Source of the DNA: Hofstenia miamia | Taxonomy: Eukaryota; Xenacoelomorpha; Acoela | NCBI GenBank assembly: GCA_004352715.1 | Contig: SCFE01000079.1 | Location: 857,599-921,598, forward strand | Length of the DNA: 64,000 nt | Direction: 5' to 3' | Shown here: one piece after another, positions 22,918-35,082 of the stretch | How positions within the stretch are numbered: the stretch's first letter is position 1 | Layout: each line of letters opens with the position of its first letter | The notes under the pieces: generated by a model | What the model was told of the DNA's origin: nothing | Databases searched by the model: none | What the model saw: the letters and a program-made list of their open reading frames with translations, nothing else | Translations under genes and position numbers: made by a program

Positions 22918-23830
22918 TGATAGTAAATTCCAATTAAATGAAGATGTCTTGAGCCGTGTGCTTTCAATTACAGCTAAAAAATTAGCATTGACAGAAGCAT
23001 TTAACTATGCTTGCGATGAAGTTTGCATCACTTGAAAGAAAGCAAATGTACCTACTAAGGCAAAACCAACATTGTAACACAGACTGTAAAATTACATGAC
23101 AAATATAGAACAATGCAAAATTCAAATCTAGGAAAAGTGTTTCTGAAAATTAAAAAAAATATAATCAAGGAAAATTTACATGAACCGTTTGAATCTTGCT
23201 AATATCAATTCTTGATGTGCTCAAAGAAAAAAAGCAACCATGGCCGCATTGGCATTGTGGATAAAGAAAAAAAGAATCGACGTAGAGAAAATCAAAGAAC
23301 AGAATAATTAAAAAATATTGAGTAAGGAGAGAAGAGGCCAATTTTCAACATGCATTGGCGATTCAAGCATTGAATTTGATAGCATTACATCAGTTCCTTC
23401 AAATTCTTACTAGCAATCGCCTAAGCTCTTAACCGAAAGCACTCTACCGACTTTTTTAGCACCTATGCGAAGAACTCCTTCCCCTTCATTTCATTGGGAA
23501 ATGAGGAAAATCATACCAAACAGCAAATTGTTATAGCCTTTGATGTACATGTTGTAAAGAAAACCAAGCAAAAATTTCATTAATTACAAACACAAATCCA
23601 TATTTAGTAAAAACAAACTTAAGCAAACTTTGTCGCTGCAAAAAATAGATCATTTTTTTAAGAAGTGGTCATTTCTAAAATCATTTCTTAACAAGGATTC
23701 TTCAAAATGGAGGGAAAATGAAGACCATAGCAAGGCAAATAATTATGTAGAAAAAATGAATTTTGTCAATGATAATGCCTAAAAAGCTATAAGATTAATA
23801 CAGTCATTCAATGAACATCTAACATGAAGA
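22918..23830 (+). pseudogene. GX family, internally deleted copy 2
   Basis: Plus-strand translation with several stops and frameshifts gives an N-terminal part ('LSRVLSITAKKLALTEAFNY', 'KKANVPTKAKPT', 'KLHDKYRTMQNSNLGKVFLK', 'IGIVDKEKKNRRRENQR') and, after a jump, a C-terminal part ('KIDHFFKKWSFLKSFLNKD', 'FVNDNA' then 'KAIRLIQSFNEHLT'). The N-part parallels copy 1 on the minus strand at 33250-35240 ('IGGVDKNRRHNEARKTRE' there). I recognise the whole as an unnamed multi-copy family seen in many invertebrate genomes, from memory. The middle with the presumed RNase H-like region is missing. Confidence 0.6.
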
Positions 23831-23836
23831 AAAATT

Positions 23837-23839
<3 letters not shown>

Positions 23840-23871
<32 letters not shown>
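23840..23871. repeat. (TA)n microsatellite
   Basis: Pure TA run of about 32 bases immediately after the GX copy 2 relic. Confidence 0.9.
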
Positions 23872-23874
<3 letters not shown>

Positions 23875-23910
23875 TAATGCAAATCAAAATATACAGTTAA
23901 ATTTTTTCTT

Positions 23911-24190
23911 TTTTTCTTTTTGCATCATCCTTAATCAAATAAATAATTCAGCTTCAACACAATGCAAATGTTGAATATCCATTTAAATTGAGACTATAAG
24001 CAGAAAGAAAGAATCTGAGCACTTTAAATTTGGATAACATACACCTGCATAAGATTTCCGAAAAATCACTAATTGCACATTTTGTCTAAATAGTGTATCA
24101 CCTGTGGCATTAATATTGAAAAGCTGGGCATAATTCACATTAAAGTATGGAGAATTATACAATTTATACAATACATCGTAATTTGCGTTA
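23911..24190 (-). repeat. Dispersed repeat R1, copy b
   Basis: Direct-orientation match of 9757-10045 and inverted match of 57540-57785. On the minus strand it is open for 62 codons (24171-23983) with 'NYAQLFNINATGDTLFRQN', and the same D-T-L-F-x-Q block recurs in the 57-kb copy. It lies beside a GX relic, but nothing shows a link. Confidence 0.55.
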
Positions 24191-24293
24191 GTAATTATTA
24201 CAAAAAGCTTGAGCTTGTCAGAGACTTAAATAGTTGAATTTCTAGGAGAGTGCTCCATAGAATGCTCTTCGTAATCCCAATTATAAACTAGAC

Positions 24294-24775
24294 TAGGGGT
24301 GTGCGAGTAGGCGGTTCTCATACCTGTACCCGCCCATTACTGGATAATTGATACCCGTACCCGTACATACCCGTACCGCCCGTAAATAATTAAACCAGAA
24401 AAATTGAATATTAATAATGCCGCAAATATCATTTATTGACAATACATGTAAAGTTCTATACTGTAATAGAATTATCTTATCTTACATTACAACATGTTGT
24501 ACTAGAGAAATTTTGGTTGGGAATAATTGGGAGTATATAAAATATATCAAAGGCGCTACAAGTAGAACTAGGCACAAACAAACTAATAAATAAACAAATT
24601 CATCCAATAAGACGAAATAAGTTAATTTAATCTACCCGAATATTACCAGTTGGCATAATTGTCTTACCCGTACCCACCCGCACCCGTGAAACTTTTAGCG
24701 CACCCACCCATACCCGCAGGTACCCGCGAGTAAAAACGGGTACCCGCGTGTACTACCCGTACCCGCACAGTCCTA
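24294..24775. mobile_element. hAT-type MITE, ACCCG family
   Basis: 482 bp flanked by a perfect 8-bp duplication AACTAGAC (24286-24293 and 24776-24783). The left end TAGGGGTGTGCG and the reverse complement of the right end TAGGACTGTGCG match at 10 of 12 positions. Both subterminal regions are arrays of ACCCGT / ACCCGC words. No coding capacity. The 8-bp duplication and TIR form fit hAT. Confidence 0.9.
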
Positions 24776-24880
24776 AACTAGACCTAGCTTGAGCAATATT
24801 TTATGTTCCCAAAGAAAGCACAAAATTGCGAGCTTGTAAAAGATTTGATTTTAAAAAAATTAAATAGTTTCAGATTGAAC

Positions 24881-25271
24881 CAGACTTGTCAACGAGCGAG
24901 CTTCTAACGAGCCGAGCCAAACCGACACGAGCCTACTCTAGCCGAGCTTGAGCACAGTATTTGATATACAACGAGCCCAAAACGAGCCTATTTTAGGAAA
25001 AGCAAGTTTATAGTTCTGCTTGTTAATTTGATTATGGAGATTTTTCATATTTTTTGCAGTCAGTATGCCTTTTCTATAATCTTATTTAAGAAATGTATAT
25101 TAAGTAATAGGAAGAGCTACGTAAAAAATTCTTTGAGCAAAATATTTTTGAAAAAACACCGAGATAAAACGAACCTCATTCAAATATTATATTTGGCGAA
25201 CCAAGCCGAACTTACACAAAATTTAAACAAGCCGAGCCGAGCTTGGAAATATCGGCTCGTTTTCAAGTCTG
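24881..25271. mobile_element. hAT-type MITE, GGCTCG family, copy 1
   Basis: 391 bp from 'CAGACTTGTCAACGAGC' to a right end reading 'GGCTCGTTTTCAAGTCTG'. Flanks GATTGAAC (24873-24880) and GGTTGAAC (25272-25279) agree at 7 of 8. GAGCCGAGC-type words are iterated near both ends. A second copy in opposite orientation lies at 36378-36729. The 98-codon frame that crosses it (25028-25324) is incidental. Confidence 0.88.
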
Positions 25272-25279
25272 GGTTGAAC

Positions 25280-25733
25280 AAAAATTGTGTTATATGCATA
25301 CAATTCATGTTGCTCAAATACTAGTCGATACTGCTGTTTCCACTATTCGCCTTTCTAAAAATTCCCCTAATATCAGTGATATTGCTTGTGACGATTTTGA
25401 TTGTTAATGGTCATTTATCAAGATCAAAAAAGAATATGCATTATCCAAATACTAAATACAATCATTTTGATGAACTGTATGTTTACCATAAATTTGATAA
25501 TATTCTTTGGATCCAGAATCTCCGCTTTAGTAAAATTTTTTATCGTTACAGAAATGCACACTTGAAACCATTACATTATTTTTTGAAAATTTTGAAATTG
25601 AGTTAATTGTTTTGCACTTTTACAATTATTTTGTATTCTATTAGTAATTTATAAGCTTAAGCATTATTAAGTTTTTTCTATTTCATTAGCTTAGGAACTT
25701 GTGAAAAAACGTCACTGCATGCATTGGGATTAT
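25280..25733. other. No gene seen
   Basis: AT-rich; a 76-codon plus frame (25376-25606) has no recognisable content. Confidence 0.35.
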
Positions 25734-25741
25734 AACCTGCA

Positions 25742-27071
25742 CAGAGATGGAATCGGATCTGATCTCGGATTAGATGCAGATCGGATATCGGATCATCATT
25801 TTGAGAAACTTCGGATCTGTTTCGGATCAAAAAATTTTTAAAACTTGTGTATTTGTACATTTTATAAATTACCCACATTTTTGCATTGAATCCCAATTTA
25901 AGTGTGTAAATAATCGTAATATAAGTTAAATTTTGTAATTGAATTTCATTATACAACAGATTCAGCGTTATTCTTTCCAACAACTTCTGAAATTGGTGAC
26001 GAATATTTCAAACCTGAAAATGCGATTCATTTAGCCATCACAATGATAAAATAGTAAAGCAACCAAAAACATTTCTTTGTACAAACTTGCAAATGTAAAA
26101 GGAGAATTGTGAAAAGGATCCTCGCTAATATATGTCAAAGAAAAAGCACAGAACATAGAGAAGCAAGTGGAATACCTTAACTTTTGCAAACACTGTCAAA
26201 ATGTAAAAATACTAATATAATTTGTGATGCTCTTCAATCAAAAAATTTCATTTAAATATGCACTCTAAGCAACTTGAAATGCCAAGATCAAGTTAGTATT
26301 TAGAAGGTTTGTCATTATTACAATCACTAATACAAAAGTGTTTATGGAACCATACGGTCGGCATACTAATAATATGGTATTAATTAATTTATTGTTGCTA
26401 GTGTATAATTTGAAATTTTTAATCTAATTTAGTATCCAATTTCAATAAAATTCAAAATTTATATTTTAATCTCAAATTTTATTTGAAAAATTTATTTTTC
26501 TATCACGTATTTTAATACACTCTACAACAATTTTTTTAATGTCTTGCAATATACATTTTGGGGTTGTTCTTTAATTTGCAAATATTTGTGCTATTCTTGT
26601 TTTCATCGCCTTAGCTGCAATTTTGAGGCAAATTGATCTTGTTTGAAACAACTTCAATTCATAGTGACATTACAAAGTTGTTATTTTTGAAGTTTGACAT
26701 AAAAACTTAATACTATACGAGAAACTCAACTATTTAAACTCTATAAATATATTATGATTATCGTTGATGACAATTTTAGGAACTAGATTATTACAAATAA
26801 GTTGATTTGCATGCACTATTTCGTAAGTATATGTCCATTATTTATCTCATGATAGTGCTAAAGCCCTTAAATGTTTTATTCGGATTTAAAAAAATATAAA
26901 TATAAATATTTTTTAAGTCAATGTTTACTTATTGTTGCAATGCTTACTTAAATTCGGATCCGTTTCGGATTAAAACTAATTTTTTTTTAAATATCGGATC
27001 GGATCCGGATCTTTAAATTTCGAATCCGGATCGTATCAATTCTTAAAATGTTGGATTCGATTCCATGTCTG
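25742..27071 (-). mobile_element. hAT-type element, GATCCG family, copy C (intact ends and target duplication)
   Basis: 1,330 bp flanked by a perfect 8-bp duplication AACCTGCA (25734-25741 and 27072-27079). The left end is 'CAGAGATGGAATCGGATC' and the reverse complement of the right end is 'CAGACATGGAATCGAATCC'. Subterminal GGATCC/CGGATC iterations lie at both ends. Near-identical to copy B in reverse complement. No transposase frame; the interior is AT-rich and non-coding. Confidence 0.92.
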
Positions 27072-27079
27072 AACCTGCA

Positions 27080-27546
27080 GTAGAGCCCGTGCCCAGCCGG
27101 TAGCCAGTACCTATAAAAATAGGCCTGTTGGTTCCTCCATGCAGATATCCTAAGTTCGATATGCCTTTATCTAAATATGATATTTAACTAAAATTGCTTG
27201 ATGCTATTGTGCAATTATATAACCAATGCAAAAGACAAATTACGTAGTTTTGTTGACATCATGCACAGATTAGTTTGATTTTGTAACTAGTGTAGAATCA
27301 TTAAGGGGTCGTGGTGTCTGTGAGTAATCAGTTGTCTCATGATTTGTCTACGATTAGAAATTTGCATACTCCAACTATATATTAATAAATACTCTGCAAC
27401 AACAGCTGGAAGTAGTAATTTAATAATACTTTATTAAGGTACAGCACCTTGGCCAAAGGCTGACTGGAGGACACTGCCACTTCTTCATCAAAAGAATTCA
27501 CCATCAAAGGTGATGACATTGTATTTAACTAGTGCTTTATAACATT
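27080..27546 (-). repeat. Unique flank of hAT copy C, duplicated at 18834-19290
   Basis: Matches the left locus in reverse complement with a few differences (for example, one TTATTAATAAATACTC here against TATTATTATATAGTT there). It contains the exon-like stretch on the minus strand (27526-27450). Similarity fades near 27546-27568 in 'attagaaata-tga-aat' text, which is also present in the hAT interior. Confidence 0.85.
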
Positions 27547-27569
27547 ATCACTATTTCTAATAGCAATTG

Positions 27570-28538
27570 TACAAATATACCTACTACTCAGCTCATATGT
27601 AGTAATATAAGTAGTCATAAGGCTTTGAAAAATTAAGGCTTAGCCCTAATGAATATTGCTGGAAAGAAAAGAGACAGTTGACATAACCTATTCAAAACCT
27701 AAAGAAGTGATATCTATTCACAAGCTGATTCCAGGAACACATTTGTACATGTGCCCTGAGCAAAACCTGCAAACACTATACAAATTTAGCTAATAACTTG
27801 CATTATTAAATATGATCAACAAAATAATGAACAATTATCAGCAACACTTGCAGAGCTAATAATATTATTAGATAATAGAAAACAAAACCAGCTCAGCAAG
27901 GATTCAATTAAAAAGTAAATCAAGTTACAACTTAATGCTTATAAATACATTTGTTTGGTACTGGTTACATACCTGTGTTTCTGGTCATTTCAATAATTCA
28001 TAATTAATCTGCACTTTCTTTATATTTAGTTTTATCTGAACTTGTAAGAGCTAATTCAATTAAATATAGAGAGACACTTAATTAGATCATATTCTAAAGG
28101 GTCAAAATTGACTGAAGCAATCTATCATTACGAGAAATTATTGAATTACTGTCTCCACTTGCTATCTTAAACTGTAAGCGATAATACTTTTTCAGAGTTA
28201 TTTGTACATTTAAAAACAGCATTTCATGGATACCTGTATATTACTGCAATTGTGATAATGCAAGGAAATAAGTACAAAAAGTTGTAGTCTACCCGCCTTT
28301 TTTCCATGTTTATTATCAAAATCGCAAATTTGTATGTAAATCTGCAGTATATCATTTTTAACAGCACACTGTATTCTGAAACCATCTTTAGGAAGCACAA
28401 AAACAGCATTTGTTGAAATTTACCATTTTTTGATAAATACCTTTACGAAAGTTGCTATTTGAAACATGCAAATATAGAGAGTAAAACAGACGCTAGGCTG
28501 TTTTAAGTTAACCAACAAGTGTTTCATAATGGTATTTT

Positions 28539-28620
<82 letters not shown>

Positions 28621-29330
28621 CAATTGCATAATTTTCGATTTTCATAAATTCAATAATAATAATATTTGCGAATGAATGATTTCTTAACATTCCCACTAGA
28701 GGGATACACAATTTAATACCAAAATCTCTTGCAATGTACTGCATTGCTGACACCCAGACAGTTACAAGTATAACACAACTGATCTAATCAGTTCTAAACT
28801 ACGCTATAAAATCATAGCAAAGTCTTGTTTCCAGGAGAGGATTTAAAGACATGTATTGTGAATTCATTGAAAAATTGTGTTAAATTCACATAGCCATAAT
28901 AGACAACACATCAAACTTTATGAAAATACCTTAAGTAGTCTCCTGATCAATCTTTTACTGGGTCTTTAGTTATCACAATAGGTCACTACGTTGCGCATAC
29001 AACCTTGTTAAATAAGAAAATTATTTTAATGCAATTGAAATAATTTGAAACATCATCTGAATTACACAATTTATTAATCCTATGTTGCAAATGTTACAGT
29101 ACAATGTACAATAATGTTATCATGGAAATACCAGAAGATAACAGTGAAATGGACCTCTCATATATTGAGGAAGATATTTAATCTTATGTGGCTTGCTGTA
29201 ATATACAAACCTCAAAGCTCATATACCCTTAAACTTTTTACCATGCCTGGTATAGGATCTAGTTTAGATTATATATATTCTCTGGCTAGATTTGATTGAT
29301 AGGTAATGATTGTTTAATTATTAGTTATTT
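27570..29330. other. No gene seen; long (TA)n pair
   Basis: AT-rich. Two (TA)n runs at 28541-28578 and 28585-28618, separated by 'gcaa', create spurious Ile/Tyr-rich frames on the minus strand. The 61-codon plus frame at 29114-29299 is unassigned. Confidence 0.4.
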
Positions 29331-29339
29331 ATTTTTTTC

Positions 29340-29470
29340 AAAGAAACTATAAATATTACATTCACTACATGCAATTAAATCGGAAGGCTCAAATTTGAAT
29401 GTAAAACATCAAGTTATGAGCTAGTTCTAGCCTTTGGATTAGCCATGGATTAGTCATACTCAGCCAATAT
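29340..29470 (-). pseudogene. PAN/Apple-domain gene, 3'-end fragment (third copy)
   Basis: Contains 'ttgaatgtaaaac' followed by 'atgagc' and '(c)ttggattagcc', aligned to the last codons and stop of the gene at 41034, and 'cactacatgcaatt' matching its 3' flank. Only about 30 codons at the C-terminus plus flank are recognisable, and the frame is broken. Confidence 0.65.
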
Positions 29471-30210
29471 TCCAGGTGATAAAAAACTCATAGACATGTA
29501 AATTACTTTACATAATGGCTTAATTTTAGTGTGATGTTCCCTGTTACAGAAACTATGTAATGTTCGCCATATTACATTAACTTTTCATCATGTACCACCA
29601 AATTTTACTATTTCTATTACAATGCATTATATGTTCTCATTCATGGCTTTACACTTTACTAAGACTATGAAAAACAATATAAAAACCAAATGTTATCTTA
29701 TACTGTGCAGTGTATTTATGATAAAATATTTTGAGTAAGTGTAATTGTTGACATTTTCACATTTGGAGACAAGCCATAAAATTTTTGTAGTGATTTATAG
29801 TGAATTTTGACAACAACGTTTGCACATTTTCGGGATAAGCCCAGTACACATTTCGCTCAAAACAGGCCAGAATACAGCCTTTGGCGAGGGTGGAAGGTGT
29901 TTCATCAATTTAACCATCTTATGAAGATGTCTTGAATCAGCAGTGCAATTTGAGTGGTTTTTGATCTGAAACCACATTGGTCCATAATGGCATACAACGA
30001 AAAGTGTGCAACGAAGAGTATGAAAATCAGGACTTGGTTCCTTTGTGGAAACATGAAATCTACAACTCATCTTGGCAATTGTTAGCCACCTTGCACGAGA
30101 CATTGGTCCACGTTTTGACACGACAGCTTATCAGATATAACACCAGTTGTAATGCTTTGTATAATTTTGAACAAGTAAGCTTGGTCTCTGCTGAGATCAG
30201 AAGCGTCAAT

Positions 30211-31527
30211 CGGAGTTGGAACCGGTCCCGTATTTTGCTGACCCTACTGAACCGGCTAACCCTTTTCTCAACTGGATGTACCGGCCGGTCAACCGGTCAA
30301 TAATTGCAGAAATTTTACCGCTTTTGACCGGCGCCCAGAATTTGATATCTGCGACACGATGATAACACTTTCTTAAGGTTAAGGGAAAAGACACAGCAAT
30401 TTAATGGCAAAGAACGTTATATTCCAAAATTGGAATATTTCTCAAATTTGCAAAGTATTCAACTCATCTGTACAGATTAAGAGTCTAGATAAGTTTGTTG
30501 AGTCTTGCTCCTTTAAAGACTGCAAATGCAATAAAAGCATCTTTTTCTAAAAGATTTCGATTTTCATCATAAAATGTCCTGCCTAGGAGACATTGAGCTC
30601 AGATTTGGCCTTTCAGGTTGGTATTACTACTACTTTGCGGCCACTTGGACCGAGATGAAGGAATTGGAATTATTTTCAGAACTGAAAGGACTATACATAT
30701 CTATATTACAACGTATTCATAGTAAAATAATGTGATATATAGTGTGAAGGACTATACATCCAAATATTACCTGTATCAAGAAACCCCTAGCCGGCTGGTA
30801 GGAGTAGTTTATTTTGCAATACCGGTTGGCGGCCAATAAACTTAAAATTTAGGCAGTAGTGGTCAAAATTCGGCCACTTAAGCGCTGTATGTAAATGTAA
30901 TTTTATTGCAAAAATATATTCTAATTCAATGCTTTTACAAAATTAAGGTGAAGATATTAAACAATTTCGGTGTTACCAAACTTTGACTTCGTTCCGCTAA
31001 AAATAGAAAATCATTTTTTACCGATCAATATTGGCCGGTAGCGAGCCAAGTCAGTGTGCAAAACTGCCTTCCTTTTTTAAAATGATGTCAACAATTTTGG
31101 TATTATGCGCATGTATACATTGAAATCTTCATGACGTAAAATACATAGCTTTGTCCTTCACGTCTAGAGAATGTAACCTAACCAAAAATCTTTATGGTTG
31201 CCATGTGTTCTTGATCATTTTTACTACTTTCCTAAGTAATAGCTGTCATTGAAAGAGAATACATAAGAAGGAAAGGCACTTTATGCAAATATAAGCACGG
31301 ATTAATGAGGGGTGGTGTGAAACATATATTTCCTCACAATCACCCACCACCATAATCTTAGGAGTAGTGCACTGAGATAATAATCGTGGGCTTCAAAATC
31401 TACTCGCAGTTTTCATAAGTAGGCTAAATGAACCCCGGTCAACCGGCATGACAAAAATCCCGACCCGACCGGTACCCGGTGCCCAGCTTGCCAACCGGCT
31501 AGTCGGGTCGAACCGGTTCCAACTCTG
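30211..31527. mobile_element. hAT-type element, ACCGG family, inserted in GX copy 1
   Basis: 1,317 bp. The left end is 'CGGAGTTGGAACCGGTCCC' and the reverse complement of the right end is 'CAGAGTTGGAACCGGTTCG'. Flanks GCGTCAAT (30203-30210) and GTGTCAAT (31528-31535) agree at 7 of 8. Subterminal arrays of ACCGG/CCGGC words lie at both ends. The GX frame (...LPEID | ASDLSRDQ...) closes when the element and one flank copy are removed. Interior without transposase. Confidence 0.9.
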
Positions 31528-32508
31528 GTGTCAATCTCCGGAAGATCAGGCCCTTCAGAGATACAACAGATTCTTCAAGGGGAAGTAGGCAAAGTTTCAC
31601 AATTTTTTAAAGCTTTTCCGAGTGCTCTTTTCCATTGTGTGGACGATCCTGTTGGTCCTAGTAATTTCTTGTATAAATGCCTCAGAGGAAGCTCATTTAA
31701 ATGCAAGTTACACATAAACCAGTGTAGAGGTAGACCTAGTTGATATTCCAGCAAGTGCATTGCACCATTTTTTCGCCCAGTATTGACTACTGTGCGATCA
31801 GCGCTTACTCTCTTTCTTCATCTTCAAAATTTGTTTCCATCATGACATCATAGAGTGCAGTAGCAATATTAGAGCCCGCACCTGGTTCTACAGTCACATG
31901 GGCCAAATACGTTTTTCCCTGTTCACCAATCAACACACGATGATCTTCAAATTTTTAGAGCTGTAACACCTTCTATATACTTTCTCTTTTACAAATGTTG
32001 TGTTATTTCGGCCATCAATAAATATTGCAATGACATCAGATTGATTGAAAATTACATTGTCTATTAAATTTCTTCTTATATCTTGGCGTGCCTTCCAAAC
32101 TTAGTTGTGATCGATAATATTCATTCGCTCTGCATGACATATGACACCAAAGTTGACCAGAGCAGCAGTGCTGATAGCTGCAGCAGCCCTTTTGATACGC
32201 CTAACTAAAGCAATAGTTGGAATCGTTGTAAAATTTCTACTTTCATGTAGCGTATCTTCAACCACATCACTGATACTGCTAGTGTCACTGCTAGAACCAG
32301 CAGCTTCAGAAAGATCATCACCAAGATCGGCATGTTGATTTTCAAGTCTCATTCTTTTCTCCTCTTCTTGCCTTTCATGAACCCGGTCCTACCGTTAGTG
32401 TTTTACACTCCTAGATTTAACGCTGCCCGTGCACGCCCTGCGCCCGTTTATCTTCCAATGCCCGGTACCGCCCGCCCGCCCGCCCGTTGGAATTCCCCGG
32501 GCGGAAAC

Positions 32509-32707
32509 NNNNNNNNNNNNNNNNNNNNNNNNNNNNNNNNNNNNNNNNNNNNNNNNNNNNNNNNNNNNNNNNNNNNNNNNNNNNNNNNNNNNNNNNNNNN
32601 NNNNNNNNNNNNNNNNNNNNNNNNNNNNNNNNNNNNNNNNNNNNNNNNNNNNNNNNNNNNNNNNNNNNNNNNNNNNNNNNNNNNNNNNNNNNNNNNNNNN
32701 NNNNNNN
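32509..32707. other. Assembly gap (199 N) bounded by a 30-bp repeat
   Basis: The same 30 bases ('cccgcccgttgg' ... 'gggcggaaac') end at 32508 and begin again at 32708. Either the gap lies in a GC-rich tandem repeat or the two edges are the same sequence that failed to merge. Confidence 0.9.
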
Positions 32708-32795
32708 CCCGCCCGTTGGAATTCCCCGGGCGGAAACAGGCGGGCTGTTCAGCCCGCAATCTGATTAGAAAAACCTAAACTACTACGAAATTAAA

Positions 32796-32955
32796 TATAA
32801 ATTCACAAAAGTACAATATAATTTTGTCTTTTAGTGAGAAACTTCTTAGGACTCCTATAGAATCTATATAGAGAATATAAATTCACAAAAGTACAATATA
32901 ATTTTGTCTTTTAGTGAGAAACTTCTTAGGACTCCTATAGAATCTATATAGAGAA
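32796..32955. repeat. Perfect 80-bp tandem duplication
   Basis: 32796-32875 and 32876-32955 are identical by eye, starting 'tataaattcacaaaagtac' and ending 'ctatatagagaa'. It is inside the CCCG-family element and 88 bp from the gap, so it may be a real recent slip or a local assembly error. Confidence 0.9.
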
Positions 32956-33549
32956 TAAGGTTTTGCATTTCCGTCATTTTATTGCAGTAAATGTACAACA
33001 AAATTTAAATATTTTTGCGGTAAAAGCATTAATTTGGCGGTAAATTATTAAATTTCTTTTTAAACGCAGAAAAAACTTATATTATTACAGCATATTATAT
33101 CTTATGATTATACCAGATTTTATTTGAGCGTGCATAACATACATGTATACCCGGTCATTTAAGCCCCCGATGCCTGCCCGCCCAGTCACACAAATAAATG
33201 TTGCCCAGAAGGCCTTGTGGGTCCGGGCATGCCCGCAAAACACTGCCTCTCGTGTTTTTCGCGCTTCATTATGCCTGCGGTTCTTATCAACACCACCTAT
33301 CTACATAATTCTGGCTGTACTTTGATCATGAAGGAATTCCTCCTCACATATGTTGACTTTCATTTCTTTTGGGCCCTGGCAAGTAGCAAAATCTTTGGAT
33401 TGGCAAAAGGATATATCAAAAAGGCCATTTAGTGTTTCTATAAACTTCACAGTTCGTGATGCCTCTGTTCCATGTTTTGAAGTTTGTGATACTTTCTATA
33501 TTGAGCGATAATGTTTTGTTTTTGCATTACTCAACGACTGTGGTGGAAT

Positions 33550-35082
33550 CAGAGCTGCAACCGTGCCTGGTTTTTGAAGGCACGGCCCGGCACGGCACGG
33601 TGGGTTTTAGGCACGGAGTTGCAAAAATATTTTTGGGCACGGCACGGCACGGGTTTTGAAAAATATAATTAGGCACGGCGCTGCACGTTTTCATATTTGG
33701 CAACAAATATGGCTTTTAGAATTTTTCAAAATTTCTCTAGTAAATAAAGTGATTACTGCCAGTGTATTATGTCTTATAAGTAAACAAAAATTAGTAAATT
33801 GAAAATATATTAGCTAGAATCGCCGATCGCACAATTTCCATGTTGTTCACATGAAATGGGTTTAACATGGATATATATATATATATATANNNNNNNNNNN
33901 NNNNNNNNNNNNNNNNNNNNNNNNNNNNNNNNNNNNNNNNNNNNNNNNNNNNNCCCTCAATAATGTTTTCTCAATTCAGTAGCTGTAAATCTTCAAAATA
34001 GTGAATTAACTACTTTACATGTAGGAATGTATATGCAAATAAGTCTATAGATATATATATATATATATATAGGTTGGTTAGGGTAAATTCAACTGAAGGG
34101 TAGGGCTGGGTTAAGTTTTGGAAAAGATGGGTCAGGTTAATATTGCACTAGGTGAGAGCTACGGAGGTTTGAGAGTCTGTACTAGAGATGTGCGCAGTTC
34201 ATTAACTTCATACCGCAAAGCACTTGTGCATTGTATTTTACCGCAACGAACTGCAAAGTTTTTTTCTACTGCGATGCACCTCAAAACCAATGCTCCTCAC
34301 GAAAAACTTATGACATATGAACAAATGCAGTACAAATGTGTACATTAATGCAAAACAAAAATAGACAATAAGACAACTACAAAGAACAAAAAAGACTCTT
34401 ATTTACAAAAGTTTTTAATACTTTCAAAATGCTTTTAAAAAAGAATGGAGTCAACAGTCTCTCCCGTTTTTCAAGCAAACGACCTGTGTTTGAAAATAAC
34501 CTTTCTGAAGTGGCTTCACTTACTGGTACACCCAATAAAAATGTATCTAATTGACTTATTTTAATTGAATGTATGTTAATCTAAAAATCTGAAAATTTAA
34601 ATAAAGGTAAATAATAATTTTGGAAAACTTTTTCTGCATAGATAAATAATGTAATATTTATGGTTTTAGGCCATAAACTATAAACTTTGAAACATTAAAT
34701 AATACGTAGCAGATTATTTGTTATGTACTAAATATGCCTTATGACTGTTCGACAGAAATCGCAAAATAAAATTTCGAATACATCTATTAGCAATGTTTGA
34801 AATTTTGCTAAATGTCAAACAAGAATTATTGCTATTGCATTTTAAAAATTCCCACAATGTATTTCTATGCAAATCTATTTCTTAGAATCGTTTATATTAT
34901 CAAACAGATACTAGCATAATGTAAAAAAGTTGTATTTTTGGCGCTGGAATATTCAATAAATTTTAGGTACCGCACGGCACGGCACGGCACGGATCAATAA
35001 CGCAAAATCTTAGTCACGGCACGCACGGCACGAGCACGGTACGGCACGGCACGGATTAAAGCACGGCACGATTTCAGCTCTA
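33550..35082. mobile_element. hAT-type element, GCACGG family, inserted in GX copy 1
   Basis: About 1.53 kb including a 64-N gap (33890-33953). The left end is 'CAGAGCTGCAACCGTGCC' and the reverse complement of the right end is 'TAGAGCTGAAATCGTGCC'. Flanks GGTGGAAT (33542-33549) and GGTAGAAT (35083-35090) agree at 7 of 8. Arrays of GGCAC/GCACGG occur at both ends. The GX frame closes across it (...KLACILP | QSLSNAK...). Two (TA)n runs (33871-33889 and 34051-34071) lie inside. No transposase seen. Confidence 0.9.

Larger units (their letters stand above)
32396..33245. mobile_element. Probable hAT-type element, CCCG family, inserted in GX copy 1
   Basis: The left end TAGTGTTTTAC and the reverse complement of the right end CAGTGTTTTGC agree at 9 of 11. 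Flanks CCTACCGT (32388-32395) and CCTCTCGT (33246-33253) agree at only 6 of 8. Support comes mainly from the GX frame, which closes (...KTRE | DRVHERQ...) if the element and one flank are removed. GCCCG words are iterated at both ends. The interior includes an assembly gap and an 80-bp tandem duplication. Confidence 0.7.

Noticed and set aside
25028-25324. A 98-codon plus frame
   Set aside because: It begins inside and runs through the end of the hAT-type MITE 24881-25271.
28420-28753. Ile/Tyr-rich small proteins on the minus strand
   Set aside because: They are translations of the (TA)n runs at 28541-28618.
32429-32778. GC-rich Pro/Ala/Arg frames near 32.4-32.8 kb, and a possible CpG-island promoter
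   Set aside because: The GC content comes from subterminal words of a hAT-type element and a gap with repeated edges, not from a gene or promoter.
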